Shown: positions 1-7,038 of the stretch, in pieces
Position numbering within the stretch: position 1 is the first letter of the stretch
How the letters are laid out: every line of letters starts with the position of its first letter
Assembly (NCBI GenBank): GCA_002431975.1
Contig: DJFA01000094.1
Location: 24,461 to 34,153, forward strand
Reading direction: 5' to 3'
From: Ruminococcus sp. UBA5884
GTDB lineage: Bacteria > Bacillota > Clostridia > Oscillospirales > Ruminococcaceae
DNA: 9,693 bases
Made by a program: the position numbers and the translations under genes
The notes under the pieces: model-generated
Told to the model about the DNA's origin: nothing
Database searches by the model: none
Seen by the model: the letters and a program-made list of their open reading frames with translations, nothing else

Positions 1-1808
1 AGCCTGAATTTAAAGGCGTTGACGGAGATGTAAACAGTTTCCTTTCAGTAAATGTTGAAAATAAAGAACTCTGTACACGCTATTGTGCAGGCATTGTAAA
101 AGATGTAAAGATTGAACCGTCACCAAGATGGCTCAGAGAACGCCTCAGAGCAAGCGGTGTGCGTCCTATCAATAATTTTGTCGATATAACAAACTATGTA
201 ATGCTTGAATATGGTCAGCCTATGCACGCTTTTGACCTGCGTTACGTTGAAAATGCTGAAATCAATATCAGAAATGCCCGCAGCGGTGAAAAAATTATGA
301 CTCTTGACGGAGTTGAAAGAACTCTTTCAGAGGAAATGCTTGTTATCGCTGATGCTGAAAAACCAGTTGCTGTTGCCGGCGTAATGGGCGGCGAATACAG
401 CGGTATTATGGACGATACAAATACAGTTGTATTTGAATCAGCTGTTTTCAATCCTGTTTCAGTAAGAAAAACTGCTAAAAAACTCGGTATGCGTACAGAC
501 GCTTCCGCAAGATTTGAAAAAGGCGTTGATGTCCAGAATACCATGAATGCCCTTAAAAGAGCTTTTGAACTCGTTGAGGAACTCGGTGCTGGTACTGTTA
601 TAAATACAGTTATTGACAACGATTTCTCAGACAAGACTCCTGCATCAGTTGTATTCAATCCTGAATGGATAAATAATTTCCTCGGAACAGATATCCCTGA
701 ATCAGATATGATAAAATATCTTGAAAAACTCGATTTCAAAATCGAAAACGGCTATGTATATGCTCCAAGTTTCAGAATAGATATTGAGTGTCAGGCTGAT
801 ATTGCCGAGGAAATCGCAAGAATTTATGGATATAACGAAATTCCTTCAACAATGTTCAGAGGAGTTGCTGAAGCTCAGCTTACCCCTTCTCAGAAATTTT
901 CAAAGAATCTTGAAAATTATATGACAGCTCTCGGCTGCTATCAGATAATGACATATTCATTTATTTCACCTAAATATTTTGATAAGATAAATCTTCCGGC
1001 TGACAGCTCTCTGAGAAAAACTGTTACAATAACAAATCCTCTCGGTGAGGATACAAGCGTCATGAGAACTACTGCAATTCCGTCAATGCTTGAAATTCTC
1101 TCAAAGAACTATAATAACAGAAATCAGTCCGCAAAGCTTTTTGAAATCGGCAACGAATATATTCCGTCAGATGACAGTGATAAACTTCCAGGTGAGCCTT
1201 CAAGACTTATAATAGGTATGTATGGTTCTGATGTTGATTTTTATGATATAAAAGGTATCGCTGACGCTATGCTTTCAAATATCGGAATCACTGATACAGA
1301 ATATACAAGATGCGGCGAAAATTGCCCGTTTGATGAAGTTTCTGCATTCCACCCGGGAAGAAGTGCTGTTGTATTAAAAGATGAAAAGGCTATCGGAATC
1401 ATTGGCGAAATTCACCCTGATGTACTTGAAAACTATGATATCGGCACTAAGGCATATGTTGCAAAATTCAATATTCCTGAACTTGAAGAACTTGCCGTTA
1501 CCGAAAAAACATATAAACCGCTTCCTAAATATCCTGCCGCTTCAAGAGATTTAAGCCTTATATGTGATGATGAACTCCCTGTAGGCGATATCGAAAAGGC
1601 TATTAAAAAAGCTGTAGGAAATATTCTTGAAAGCGTTAATCTCTTTGACGTTTACAAGGGTAAACAGATTGAAGACGGCAAAAAGAGTGTTTCATATTCA
1701 ATTACAATGCGTTCACATGAGGGAACTCTCACAGATGAACAGGCTGATGGTGCTATGAAACGTGTACTCAAGGCTCTTAAAGCTCTTGGTGCTGAACTCA
1801 GAGCATAA
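1..1808 (+). CDS. pheT: Phenylalanine--tRNA ligase beta subunit (5'-truncated by the window edge)
   Basis: The reading frame is open from base 3 to a TAA at 1806-1808. About 601 residues are visible, so roughly the first 190 to 200 of a normal ~800-residue PheT lie outside the window, including the tRNA-binding OB-fold domain. PheT pairs with PheS as an (alpha-beta)2 cytoplasmic enzyme that charges tRNA-Phe; the beta subunit carries the editing and tRNA-binding parts. The visible order fits the family. First comes the B3/B4 editing region, with RPINNFVDITNYVMLEYGQP followed by HAFD, then GVMGG and RTDASARFEKGVD. The B5 region follows (about SVVFNPEWI to IARIYGYNEIP), then the catalytic-like core, and finally the FDX-ACB anticodon-binding domain from about PLPKYPAASRDLSLI to the C-terminus. 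A GTG at 159 is internal, because conserved sequence continues upstream in frame. pheS would be expected just upstream. No frameshift or missing segment is visible. Confidence 0.97.
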   Translation, partial: PEFKGVDGDVNSFLSVNVENKELCTRYCAGIVKDVKIEPSPRWLRERLRASGVRPINNFVDITNYVMLEYGQPMHAFDLRYVENAEINIRNARSGEKIMTLDGVERTLSEEMLVIADAEKPVAVAGVMGGEYSGIMDDTNTVVFESAVFNPVSVRKTAKKLGMRTDASARFEKGVDVQNTMNALKRAFELVEELGAGTVINTVIDNDFSDKTPASVVFNPEWINNFLGTDIPESDMIKYLEKLDFKIENGYVYAPSFRIDIECQADIAEEIARIYGYNEIPSTMFRGVAEAQLTPSQKFSKNLENYMTALGCYQIMTYSFISPKYFDKINLPADSSLRKTVTITNPLGEDTSVMRTTAIPSMLEILSKNYNNRNQSAKLFEIGNEYIPSDDSDKLPGEPSRLIIGMYGSDVDFYDIKGIADAMLSNIGITDTEYTRCGENCPFDEVSAFHPGRSAVVLKDEKAIGIIGEIHPDVLENYDIGTKAYVAKFNIPELEELAVTEKTYKPLPKYPAASRDLSLICDDELPVGDIEKAIKKAVGNILESVNLFDVYKGKQIEDGKKSVSYSITMRSHEGTLTDEQADGAMKRVLKALKALGAELRA

Positions 1809-1872
1809 AAAATAGGACGAACATTCACCCCTGCAAACAGAATTTACGTTAAAATAAGGAGTTGCAAAATAT

Positions 1873-2091
1873 ATGTGGATTATGACACAGGGCAAAAAAG
1901 GCATTATAAATTCAGAATCATGTGAATCAATATGCGTTAATCCCAATATGGGAAAGAAAAAAGCCTGCATTATTTCATATCCAAGCAATACAATACTCGC
2001 ATATTATGATACTGAAAAAATAGCAATTGATGAACTTGATAATATTTTCAATGCAATAAATGAAGGCAAAAAATCATATATAATGCCATAA
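1873..2091 (+). CDS. Small uncharacterised protein downstream of pheT (72 aa)
   Basis: The ATG at 1873 is preceded by AAGGAG at 1856-1861 with an 11-nt spacer; the next in-frame Met at 1882 would be too far from that site. The protein starts MWIMTQGKKGIINSES and ends in an acidic, probably helical stretch (YYDTEKIAIDELDNIFNAI). It has no signal peptide or membrane segment. From memory, short Firmicutes proteins of this size often start MWIRSQD and end with a TEE-A-LDEI-like helix; the similarity is in pattern only and I know no function for them. The gene begins 64 nt after the pheT stop with no promoter I can see, and a rho-independent terminator follows 15 nt after its stop. It is probably the last gene of the pheT transcript. 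SD, terminator and codon use support it being real. Confidence 0.75.
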   Translation: MWIMTQGKKGIINSESCESICVNPNMGKKKACIISYPSNTILAYYDTEKIAIDELDNIFNAINEGKKSYIMP

Positions 2092-2106
2092 GATACCAAA
2101 AAAATT

Positions 2107-2133
2107 AACCGGTCAGAAATGACCGGTTTTTTT
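2107..2133 (+). terminator. Rho-independent terminator of the pheT / small-protein unit
   Basis: A perfect 9-bp stem (2107-2115 with 2120-2128, core ACCGGTCA/TGACCGGT) closes a GAAA tetraloop. It runs into seven T residues at 2127-2133. It lies 15 nt after the stop codon of the 72-residue protein. Confidence 0.93.
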
Positions 2134-2187
2134 ATTTAACGCAAATTCGACAGCAAAATTTTATGATTAAAAAAATGAATTTCCCAT

Positions 2188-2324
2188 TGTAGGGGCGACC
2201 ATTGGTCGCCCGCCGAATTATGGTTAAACTATAAATCTGATATTTGTTTTCTGTACGGGAAAAATGTTGGTTGTCTGCATAAAATTCTGGTAAAACAAAC
2301 GGGCGACCAATGGTCGCCCCTACA
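2188..2324. repeat. Hairpin-ended repeat element, copy 1 (MITE-like)
   Basis: Two perfect 25-bp inverted ends (2188-2212 and 2300-2324) begin TGTAGGGGCG and contain the 19-base palindrome GGGCGACCATTGGTCGCCC, which can itself fold into a hairpin. The 87-bp interior holds no plausible gene. Sequence outside the ends also resembles copy 2 at 7211-7280: the left flank from about 2135 and the right flank to about 2343, with ACATAAACAAT and ATCGAATT shared. The conserved unit is therefore larger than the inverted ends. It sits between the terminator of the pheT unit and the 3' end of the convergent permease gene, a position that disrupts nothing. It encodes no transposase; if mobile, it would need one supplied from elsewhere. 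Confidence 0.85.
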
Positions 2325-2382
2325 TAAACAATCCATCGAATTGTCATTATTTTAATGCAAATTTTCACCCACAGAATAACCA

Positions 2383-3483
2383 TCAGATTATCATTAAAGC
2401 CGCAATATAAAGCAATGCAAGAAAAATCAGATTTTCAATCATAAACAATACCATATATTTTCCGCCTGATGAATTTTCAGACTGTGAATAAATTTTATAT
2501 GATATAAGGCTTGCAAGAGATGCAACAGGTGTTCCGAGTCCTCCGATATCCACTCCATAAAGCAATGCCCTGATATCATTGCAGAAAGGATAAAGCAATA
2601 TTGATGATGGAACATTGCTTATAACCTGACTGCAAATAACAGCTGTTCCCATAGTATTTTTTTCAAGCAGTCCGGATATCAGTTTTTCAGCCTGAGGAAC
2701 AGCTGCAAGATTTCCTGAAAATATAAAAAAACACACAAATGTAAGCAGAAGTATATAATCAACATCAGCAAGAATTTTCCTGTTATATATCAGCAGAACA
2801 GCCGCTACCGCTATCGTACATATATAATATGAAACAAGATGAAAAACTGTAAATATGCATAATATAAAAAGTATGCCGTATATAATTCCTGAACGCTTAT
2901 CCGCAGTAATTTTTTCAGTTTCAGCTTCAAGAACAGTTTTTTTCACTGAAAATACTGAAATAACAAGCATTGCATATGAAATAGCTGAAACAGGAAGCAT
3001 AAACATTATAAACTCAAAAGCATTCATTCCGCTGTTTTCATATATAAAAAGATTCTGAGGGTTGCCTATCGGTGTAAGCATTGAGCCGAGATTTGCAGCA
3101 ATTGTTTCAATTACAATGATTTTTATTGATTCTGATTTATAATCTGATGTAATCATAAGAGTAAGAGGAACAAATGTCAGCAATGCAACATCATTTGTTA
3201 TAAACATTGATAATATAAAGCATAAAGTCATCAGTACAAAGCATAATTTTCTTAAATTCCCCACAGATTTTACTAAAAAATATGATATTTCAGATAAAAT
3301 TCCGCATTGTTTAAGACCTTCAGTTACTGACATAAGACAAAAAAGCAGCATAAGCACTGAAAAGTTTATATATCCGATATAATCAGCAGATGGTTTTACT
3401 ATAAATGCAGACAATAAAGCGGCAAAAAATGCAATACAGAATACTTTTTCCTTTTTTATAAATGATTTTAATTTTAAAAGCAT
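2383..3483 (-). CDS. ArsB/NhaD/SLC13-like ion or anion permease
   Basis: This 366-residue, very hydrophobic protein has about ten predicted membrane segments. Two half-repeats carry the signatures of the ion-transporter superfamily that includes ArsB, NhaD and SLC13/citrate carriers. The first half has ITNDVALLTF near residues 95-104 and ANLGSMLTPIGNPQN at 130-144. The second half has the parallel ISNVPSSILL at 288-297 and GGLGTPVASLASLIS at 314-328. In related carriers such elements line the substrate and Na+/H+ sites. It is somewhat shorter than the usual 400 to 450 residues. The ATG at 3481-3483 follows a GGAG-type site on the minus strand. It is last in the DHH-nadA-muramidase cluster and is separated from the muramidase by a 10-bp hairpin. 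I cannot tell the substrate: dicarboxylate, citrate, arsenite and sodium are all possible. Confidence 0.85.
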   Translation of the reverse strand: MLLKLKSFIKKEKVFCIAFFAALLSAFIVKPSADYIGYINFSVLMLLFCLMSVTEGLKQCGILSEISYFLVKSVGNLRKLCFVLMTLCFILSMFITNDVALLTFVPLTLMITSDYKSESIKIIVIETIAANLGSMLTPIGNPQNLFIYENSGMNAFEFIMFMLPVSAISYAMLVISVFSVKKTVLEAETEKITADKRSGIIYGILFILCIFTVFHLVSYYICTIAVAAVLLIYNRKILADVDYILLLTFVCFFIFSGNLAAVPQAEKLISGLLEKNTMGTAVICSQVISNVPSSILLYPFCNDIRALLYGVDIGGLGTPVASLASLISYKIYSQSENSSGGKYMVLFMIENLIFLALLYIAALMII

Positions 3484-3506
3484 AGTTAAAAGCTCCAGAC
3501 AACATA

Positions 3507-3535
3507 AATCCGATGGATTAAATGACCATCGGATT
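3507..3535 (-). other. Intercistronic hairpin between muramidase and permease genes
   Basis: A perfect 10-bp stem (AATCCGATGG at 3507-3516 with CCATCGGATT at 3526-3535) has a 9-nt loop. It lies in the 61-bp gap between the muramidase stop and the permease start. The minus-strand 3' side reads only TTTATGTTGT, not a solid T run, so it looks like a weak or partial terminator or an mRNA-stabilising stem that would lower permease expression relative to upstream genes. The function is inferred. Confidence 0.6.
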
Positions 3536-3544
3536 CAGATTATA

Positions 3545-4585
3545 TCAATATCCATTGAGATTATTTGATTTTATTATATCAGGATAATTTCTATAGCAGA
3601 GATTTACATCGCAGGCTGCTGAAATTCCGTTTATCTCACCGTACATGGTAGCCTGACCATTATCCACCTGAGCCTGACTGCCATACGCACCAAACTGCCA
3701 CATTCCGCCGAATGAGTTTCCGTATTTCGGACGTGCAGTCCAATGTGCAAGCCATTTATCATAATCCGTAAGCTGTGCCTGATAGAGAATGTTTTCAGTC
3801 CAGTATACATTTGTATAAATTCCAACATAATATCCGGCACTTTCAAGCCTTGCACAGAAAGCCTCAACCATATCAGTAACAAGCTGTCTGTTAAGGTTCT
3901 GCTGTGACCTGTCCTCTATATCAAAATATACAGGATATTCAAAAGTTTTGCCTTTCAAAGCATACAGGAATACCTCTGCTTCACGTTCTGCATCGGCAAC
4001 GGTTTTTGCATAGCTGTACCAGTATGCTCCTACCGGAATGCCATATTTTTTGCAGGCGGCATAATTTGTTTCAAAACTCTTGTCAATCTGGGATTTGAGA
4101 TTTCCATATCCTGCACGCAGAACAGCAAAATCAACTCCGTCATTTTTAACGGCATTCCAGTCAATAGTTCCCTGATGCACTGAAACATCAATCCCGAAAG
4201 TATTGTAGCTTACATCAGGTTTAGGCTGTCTTGCTGTAGTAGTTTCCGGTTCTTCAGTAGTTTCCGGAACAGTCGTTTCAGCCGGCGGTTCAGTGGTTGT
4301 TTCAGAAGTAACTTCAGTAACAGCCGGAGTTCCCTGAATCACCTGATTTTTAAGCTTGCAGTATTCAAAAACATCATAGTCAAGTTCATAGTAAGGCTTT
4401 GAATTAAGGATAAGCGATTTAAGAGCATTTATTTTTCCTGCATCATCAGTGCTTTCAGAAGCAAGAAGCTTTATCTGTGGAATATCATAAAATTCCTCGG
4501 CTGACAATACAGCGGCGGCAGAGGAAAATACCGCACTACAGGCAAGAACCGCAATAAATTTAAATAATTTTCTGAATTTATGCAT
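3545..4585 (-). CDS. Secreted GH25 muramidase (lysozyme) with Thr/Glu/Pro linker
   Basis: This is a predicted exported peptidoglycan hydrolase that cleaves the MurNAc-GlcNAc bond. I chose the ATG at 4583-4585 (346 aa) because GGAGG lies 8 nt upstream at 4594-4598; the longer reading from a TTG at 4600 would start on top of that site. Residues 1-29 form a signal peptide (basic MHKFRKLFKF, then a hydrophobic core, likely cleaved after LSA). Residues 30-85 are an unrecognised N-terminal segment. Residues 86-124 are a Thr/Glu/Pro/Val-rich linker. The GH25 domain follows at about 130-335, with GIDVSVHQG, the acidic pair in YFDIED (Glu224 the expected catalytic acid), IYTNVYW, MWQFG and CDVNL. No SLH, LysM or sortase signal is visible, so retention at the wall may depend on the N-terminal segment. 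It starts 4 nt after the nadA stop and is clearly co-transcribed with it. Confidence 0.93.
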   Translation of the reverse strand: MHKFRKLFKFIAVLACSAVFSSAAAVLSAEEFYDIPQIKLLASESTDDAGKINALKSLILNSKPYYELDYDVFEYCKLKNQVIQGTPAVTEVTSETTTEPPAETTVPETTEEPETTTARQPKPDVSYNTFGIDVSVHQGTIDWNAVKNDGVDFAVLRAGYGNLKSQIDKSFETNYAACKKYGIPVGAYWYSYAKTVADAEREAEVFLYALKGKTFEYPVYFDIEDRSQQNLNRQLVTDMVEAFCARLESAGYYVGIYTNVYWTENILYQAQLTDYDKWLAHWTARPKYGNSFGGMWQFGAYGSQAQVDNGQATMYGEINGISAACDVNLCYRNYPDIIKSNNLNGY

Positions 4586-4589
4586 TCTT

Positions 4590-5507
4590 TCAGCCTCCAA
4601 GACGTATCATTTCATCAATACATTTTCTTGAAGCGGCAATTTCTTCATCTGACATCTTTATTTCAAATGCTTCATCAGGATTTTCAAGACAGTGATATAC
4701 ATCAACAAGAGTAGTCATTTTCATATTAGGACAGATTATTTTCTTTGAAAGTATATGGAATTTCTTATCAAGACATTTATACTGGAGATATTCAGCAATA
4801 CTTATTTCAGTTCCGATTATAAATTCCTTATGGTCAGAATTTAAAGCATAGTTTATAATGCCTGAGGTTGAACCGACATAATCAGCCTGTTCCACAACTG
4901 CCGGAATACATTCAGGGTGAACAAGCAGCAAAGCATCAGGATACATTTCCTTAGCTTTACGCATTTCAGACGCAGTTACAGATGCATGGACAGGACAGCC
5001 GCCCTGAAGCAGCTTTATATCCCTGTTTTTCACCTGACGCTTTACATAATCGCCAAGATTGCAGTCAGGAATAAAAAGAATTTTATCGCTTTCAAGATTT
5101 TCAACTATTTTTACAGCAGTTGATGATGTAACGCATACATCACATACGGCTTTAAGCTTTGCAGTAGTATTTATGTATGCTACAACCGTACGGTCAGGTT
5201 CTTTTTCTTTAAGAGCCTTTATGAGCTCCGGCTCCATCTGTTCAGCCATAGGACAGCCTGCATTTCTGTTTGCAAGGAAAACTCTTTTCTGAGGTGAAAG
5301 CATTTTGGCAGTTTCAGCCATAAAATGCACTCCGCAGAGCAGCAGATTATCAGCGTCCGCATTTTTTGCGTCAACGCTTAATTTGTATGAATCGCCTGTA
5401 TAGTCAGCAATTTCAAGTATTTCCTTTGCAACATAGCTATGTGCAAGTATAGCTGTATTTGTTTCTTTTTTAAGCCTTAAAATTTCATTCTGTATCTTTG
5501 AAATCAT
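4590..5507 (-). CDS. nadA: Quinolinate synthase NadA
   Basis: NadA is a [4Fe-4S] enzyme that condenses iminoaspartate with dihydroxyacetone phosphate to make quinolinate in de novo NAD synthesis. The length (305 aa) matches the short bacterial/archaeal class. Family motifs include ILAHSY near residue 20, ADYTGDSYKLS, CGVHFMAETAKML and VTSSTAV. Three cysteines fit the cluster ligands by position: Cys85 in AGCPMA, Cys171 in GGCPVH and Cys259 in ICPNMKMTTL. The ATG at 5507 has GGGAG 8 nt upstream. The gene begins 21 nt after the DHH gene's stop and ends 4 nt before the muramidase start, so it is the second gene of the cluster. nadB and nadC, its usual partners, are not in the window; the iminoaspartate source must be encoded elsewhere. 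All key residues look intact. Confidence 0.96.
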   Translation of the reverse strand: MISKIQNEILRLKKETNTAILAHSYVAKEILEIADYTGDSYKLSVDAKNADADNLLLCGVHFMAETAKMLSPQKRVFLANRNAGCPMAEQMEPELIKALKEKEPDRTVVAYINTTAKLKAVCDVCVTSSTAVKIVENLESDKILFIPDCNLGDYVKRQVKNRDIKLLQGGCPVHASVTASEMRKAKEMYPDALLLVHPECIPAVVEQADYVGSTSGIINYALNSDHKEFIIGTEISIAEYLQYKCLDKKFHILSKKIICPNMKMTTLVDVYHCLENPDEAFEIKMSDEEIAASRKCIDEMIRLGG

Positions 5508-5528
5508 TATAAAAACTCCCTGTAGATT

Positions 5529-6452
5529 TTACTTCTGAGCATTAAGCATTTTAATATCTTCGATAAGCATTTCAAGCTTGCGGTTCATTTCGGTATTGCT
5601 GAACTGACAAGTACCTACAACTCTGTGACCGCCTCCGCCGTACTGAAGCATAAGTTTTCCGACATCAATTTTACAGGTTTTATTAAGAATACTGTAGCCT
5701 ACAGCCGCAGATGCTCCCTGTCCTCCCCTGCCTGAAACTATCCATACTGAGATATTTATTTCAGGATAAAGACTGTATATCATAAAGCGGTTGCCTGTAT
5801 ATATCGGGTCAACTCCTCTTAAATCAGTCACAAGTACTTTATCATATGTAACTGAATGAGCAGAAACCATCTCAACAAAATGCTCTGTCTGTTCGTTATA
5901 AAGCTCGATACGCTCCTTTATGTCAGGAAGCTCCATTATTTCATCAATAGTCATGGTTCTGCACCAGTCTATCAGCTTTTCCATAAGCTGATAATTGCTT
6001 ACAGTAAAGTTTCTGAAACGTCCAAGACCTGTTCTCGGATCCATTATATAACCAAGGAGTATCCAGCCTGACGGATTTATTATTTCATCTCTTGTAAGAT
6101 TTGCTGAATCAACTTTATCAACTGCTTCAAGCAAATCATCAAACTGAGGAAAACGTTCCTTTCCGCCGTAATAGTCATACACTACATGAGCTGCACTCGG
6201 ACTCGGACGGCTGTCACCAACATATTTTCCTTTATATGCATTTCTTTCAGCTTCACTTGAATGATGGTCAAACCACAATCCGCAGCCTTCCACAAACGGA
6301 ACATTTGCCAGACAGTCATTCTCTGTAACTTCAATAAGTCCGTCCTGAAGGTCTTTAGGATGTGCAAATTTCCAGTTGTCTATAATACCGGCTTCTTTAA
6401 GAAATACCGCACAGGCAAGTCCGTCAAAGTCTGACCTTGTAACTAATCTCAT
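5529..6452 (-). CDS. DHH/DHHA1-family phosphoesterase
   Basis: A 307-residue cytoplasmic protein of the DHH phosphoesterase superfamily, Mn2+/Mg2+-dependent enzymes that hydrolyse phosphodiester or phosphoanhydride bonds. The N-terminal DHH domain shows DFD (residues 8-10) in TRSDFDGL, FDHHSSE with the name motif at 62-64, and VDKVDSAN at about 111-118. The C-terminal DHHA1 domain shows YGGGGHRVVG at 271-280. All metal-binding signatures are present. It is shorter than RecJ and lacks the membrane/PAS/GGDEF parts of GdpP, so cyclic-dinucleotide cleavage by a GdpP-type enzyme is not supported. Proteins like this are often called exopolyphosphatase-like, and the true substrate is unknown. The start at 6452 has AAGGTGG 10 nt upstream, and a promoter lies about 75 nt upstream. 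It is the first gene of the cluster; its functional link to nadA is unclear. Confidence 0.9.
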   Translation of the reverse strand: MRLVTRSDFDGLACAVFLKEAGIIDNWKFAHPKDLQDGLIEVTENDCLANVPFVEGCGLWFDHHSSEAERNAYKGKYVGDSRPSPSAAHVVYDYYGGKERFPQFDDLLEAVDKVDSANLTRDEIINPSGWILLGYIMDPRTGLGRFRNFTVSNYQLMEKLIDWCRTMTIDEIMELPDIKERIELYNEQTEHFVEMVSAHSVTYDKVLVTDLRGVDPIYTGNRFMIYSLYPEINISVWIVSGRGGQGASAAVGYSILNKTCKIDVGKLMLQYGGGGHRVVGTCQFSNTEMNRKLEMLIEDIKMLNAQK

Positions 6453-6524
6453 AATCCTGATACCACCTTACTTTTTTTATACAGATGAACTTTATCTGCC
6501 GTCCATCAGATTAATATCAATAAA

Positions 6525-6553
6525 ATTATATCATGAAAATATAAATATTTCAA
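6525..6553 (-). promoter_or_regulatory. Sigma-A-type promoter for the DHH-nadA-muramidase cluster
   Basis: On the minus strand TTGAAA (6548-6553) and TATAAT (6525-6530) are separated by exactly 17 nt. The -10 is extended by TG one base upstream (TGATATAAT). Transcription should start near 6518, giving a leader of about 65 nt before the ATG at 6452. A weak 5-bp hairpin (6482-6498) is the only structure I see in the leader. Confidence 0.75.
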
Positions 6554-6634
6554 TACTTTATGTTGATTTCAACCTAAAAATACAGAAATACATCTGAATT
6601 TCGGAAAAATTAACAGGGGTTATTTTCTTAAAAG

Positions 6635-6667
6635 AAAAAATCAGACTGTTCTTTTAAACAATCTGAT
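6635..6667 (-). terminator. Rho-independent terminator downstream of the 20-codon ORF
   Basis: Read on the minus strand, an 11-bp stem with one G-U pair (6657-6667 with 6640-6650) closes a 6-nt loop. Six T residues (6635-6640) overlap the end of the stem on its 3' side. It is the second minus-strand terminator after the tRNAs; the first is about 90 nt upstream. On the plus strand a T run occurs only after a gap, so activity in that direction would be weak. Confidence 0.8.
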
Positions 6668-6675
6668 ATCATTTT

Positions 6676-6738
6676 TTATATTTCACAAGGTTTTTCAATA
6701 TCATCAATTCCTGCATTTAATTCTTCATCTGTACTCAT
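6676..6738 (-). CDS. Possible 20-residue peptide ORF between two terminators
   Basis: An ATG at 6736-6738 opens a 20-codon frame ending in TAA at 6676-6678. The product begins MSTDEELNAG and ends EKPCEI, an acidic soluble-looking peptide. The upstream frame is closed by a TAG inside the preceding tRNA terminator, so the ORF cannot be longer. There is no Shine-Dalgarno (the ATG follows ACAGAAA) and no clear promoter. In favour, the codons look like those of neighbouring genes and a good terminator follows just 9 nt downstream. It could be a real small gene, the tail of a lost gene, or chance. Confidence 0.3.
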   Translation of the reverse strand: MSTDEELNAGIDDIEKPCEI

Positions 6739-6757
6739 TTTCTGTTTTATAGAATAT

Positions 6758-6788
6758 AAAAAAAACTACGACAGTAAAAGCCGTAGTT
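6758..6788 (-). terminator. Rho-independent terminator of the tRNA-Leu/tRNA-Ser unit
   Basis: On the minus strand a 9-bp stem with one G-U pair (AACTACGGC at 6780-6788, GTCGTAGTT at 6764-6772) has a 7-nt loop. It is followed by eight T residues (6758-6765, the first two inside the stem). It begins 17 nt after the 3' end of tRNA-Ser. Confidence 0.93.
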
Positions 6789-6804
6789 CATCAAGATAAT
6801 ACAA

Positions 6805-6892
6805 CGGAAAGAGAGGGATTCGAACCCTCGAACGGGGTAAACCGTTACACGAGTTCCAGTCGTGCGCCTTAGACCAGCTCAGCCATCTTTCC
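6805..6892 (-). tRNA. tRNA-Ser (anticodon GGA)
   Basis: This is an 88-nt class II tRNA. The 7-bp acceptor stem pairs GGAAAGA with TCTTTCC. The anticodon stem CACGA/TCGTG encloses CTGGAAC, so the anticodon is GGA (complement of 6855-6857) and reads UCC and UCU. The long variable arm AACGG/CCGTT is typical of serine. The T arm is GAGGG-TTCGAAT-CCCTC. The discriminator base is G, as expected for tRNA-Ser. CCA is not encoded and must be added after transcription. Confidence 0.97.
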
Positions 6893-6912
6893 ATAAGAAT
6901 AAAATAAAAAAG

Positions 6913-6993
6913 TGCGAGTGACGGGACTTGAACCCGTACGCCAAAGACACACGCCCCTCAAACGTGCCTGTCTGCCAATTCCAGCACACTCGC
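6913..6993 (-). tRNA. tRNA-Leu (anticodon GAG)
   Basis: This is an 81-nt class II tRNA. The acceptor stem pairs GCGAGTG with CACTCGC. The anticodon stem CACGT/GCGTG (closing U-G) encloses TTGAGGG, giving anticodon GAG for CUC and CUU. The variable arm is short for leucine (TGTC-TTT-GGCG region). The T arm is ACGGG-TTCAAGT-CCCGT and the discriminator is A, the leucine identity base. CCA is not encoded. It is the first gene of the minus-strand tRNA pair, 20 nt before tRNA-Ser. Confidence 0.97.
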
Positions 6994-7038
6994 ATAATAA
7001 AAATATTAAATATATGTTGCTGTCCTGCAACGTTATAT

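Noticed and set aside
242..739. A 165-codon minus-strand ORF opposite pheT
   Set aside because: It is antisense to strongly conserved PheT sequence, with no family resemblance or start signal.
2188..2324. A CRISPR array or phage attachment site formed by the GGGCGACC repeats
   Set aside because: There are only two inverted, not direct, copies here with no regular spacers. The same sequence recurs at 7211 and 9674 with different interiors, which fits an interspersed repeat.
2132..2383. An 83-codon minus-strand ORF across repeat copy 1
   Set aside because: It is made almost entirely of the inverted-repeat element, with peptides VGATIGRP and RATNGRP encoded by the two ends. It has no ribosome-binding site and is a false ORF.
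4586..4600. A longer muramidase start at the TTG at 4600
   Set aside because: That codon overlaps the GGAGG site serving the ATG at 4585, and the five extra residues do not fit the signal peptide's N-terminus.
6453..6475. AAGGTGGTATC before the DHH gene, resembling the T-box antiterminator motif AGGGTGGTACC
   Set aside because: The promoter leaves a leader of only about 65 nt, with no specifier stem or terminator/antiterminator pair. The match is part of the ribosome-binding region.
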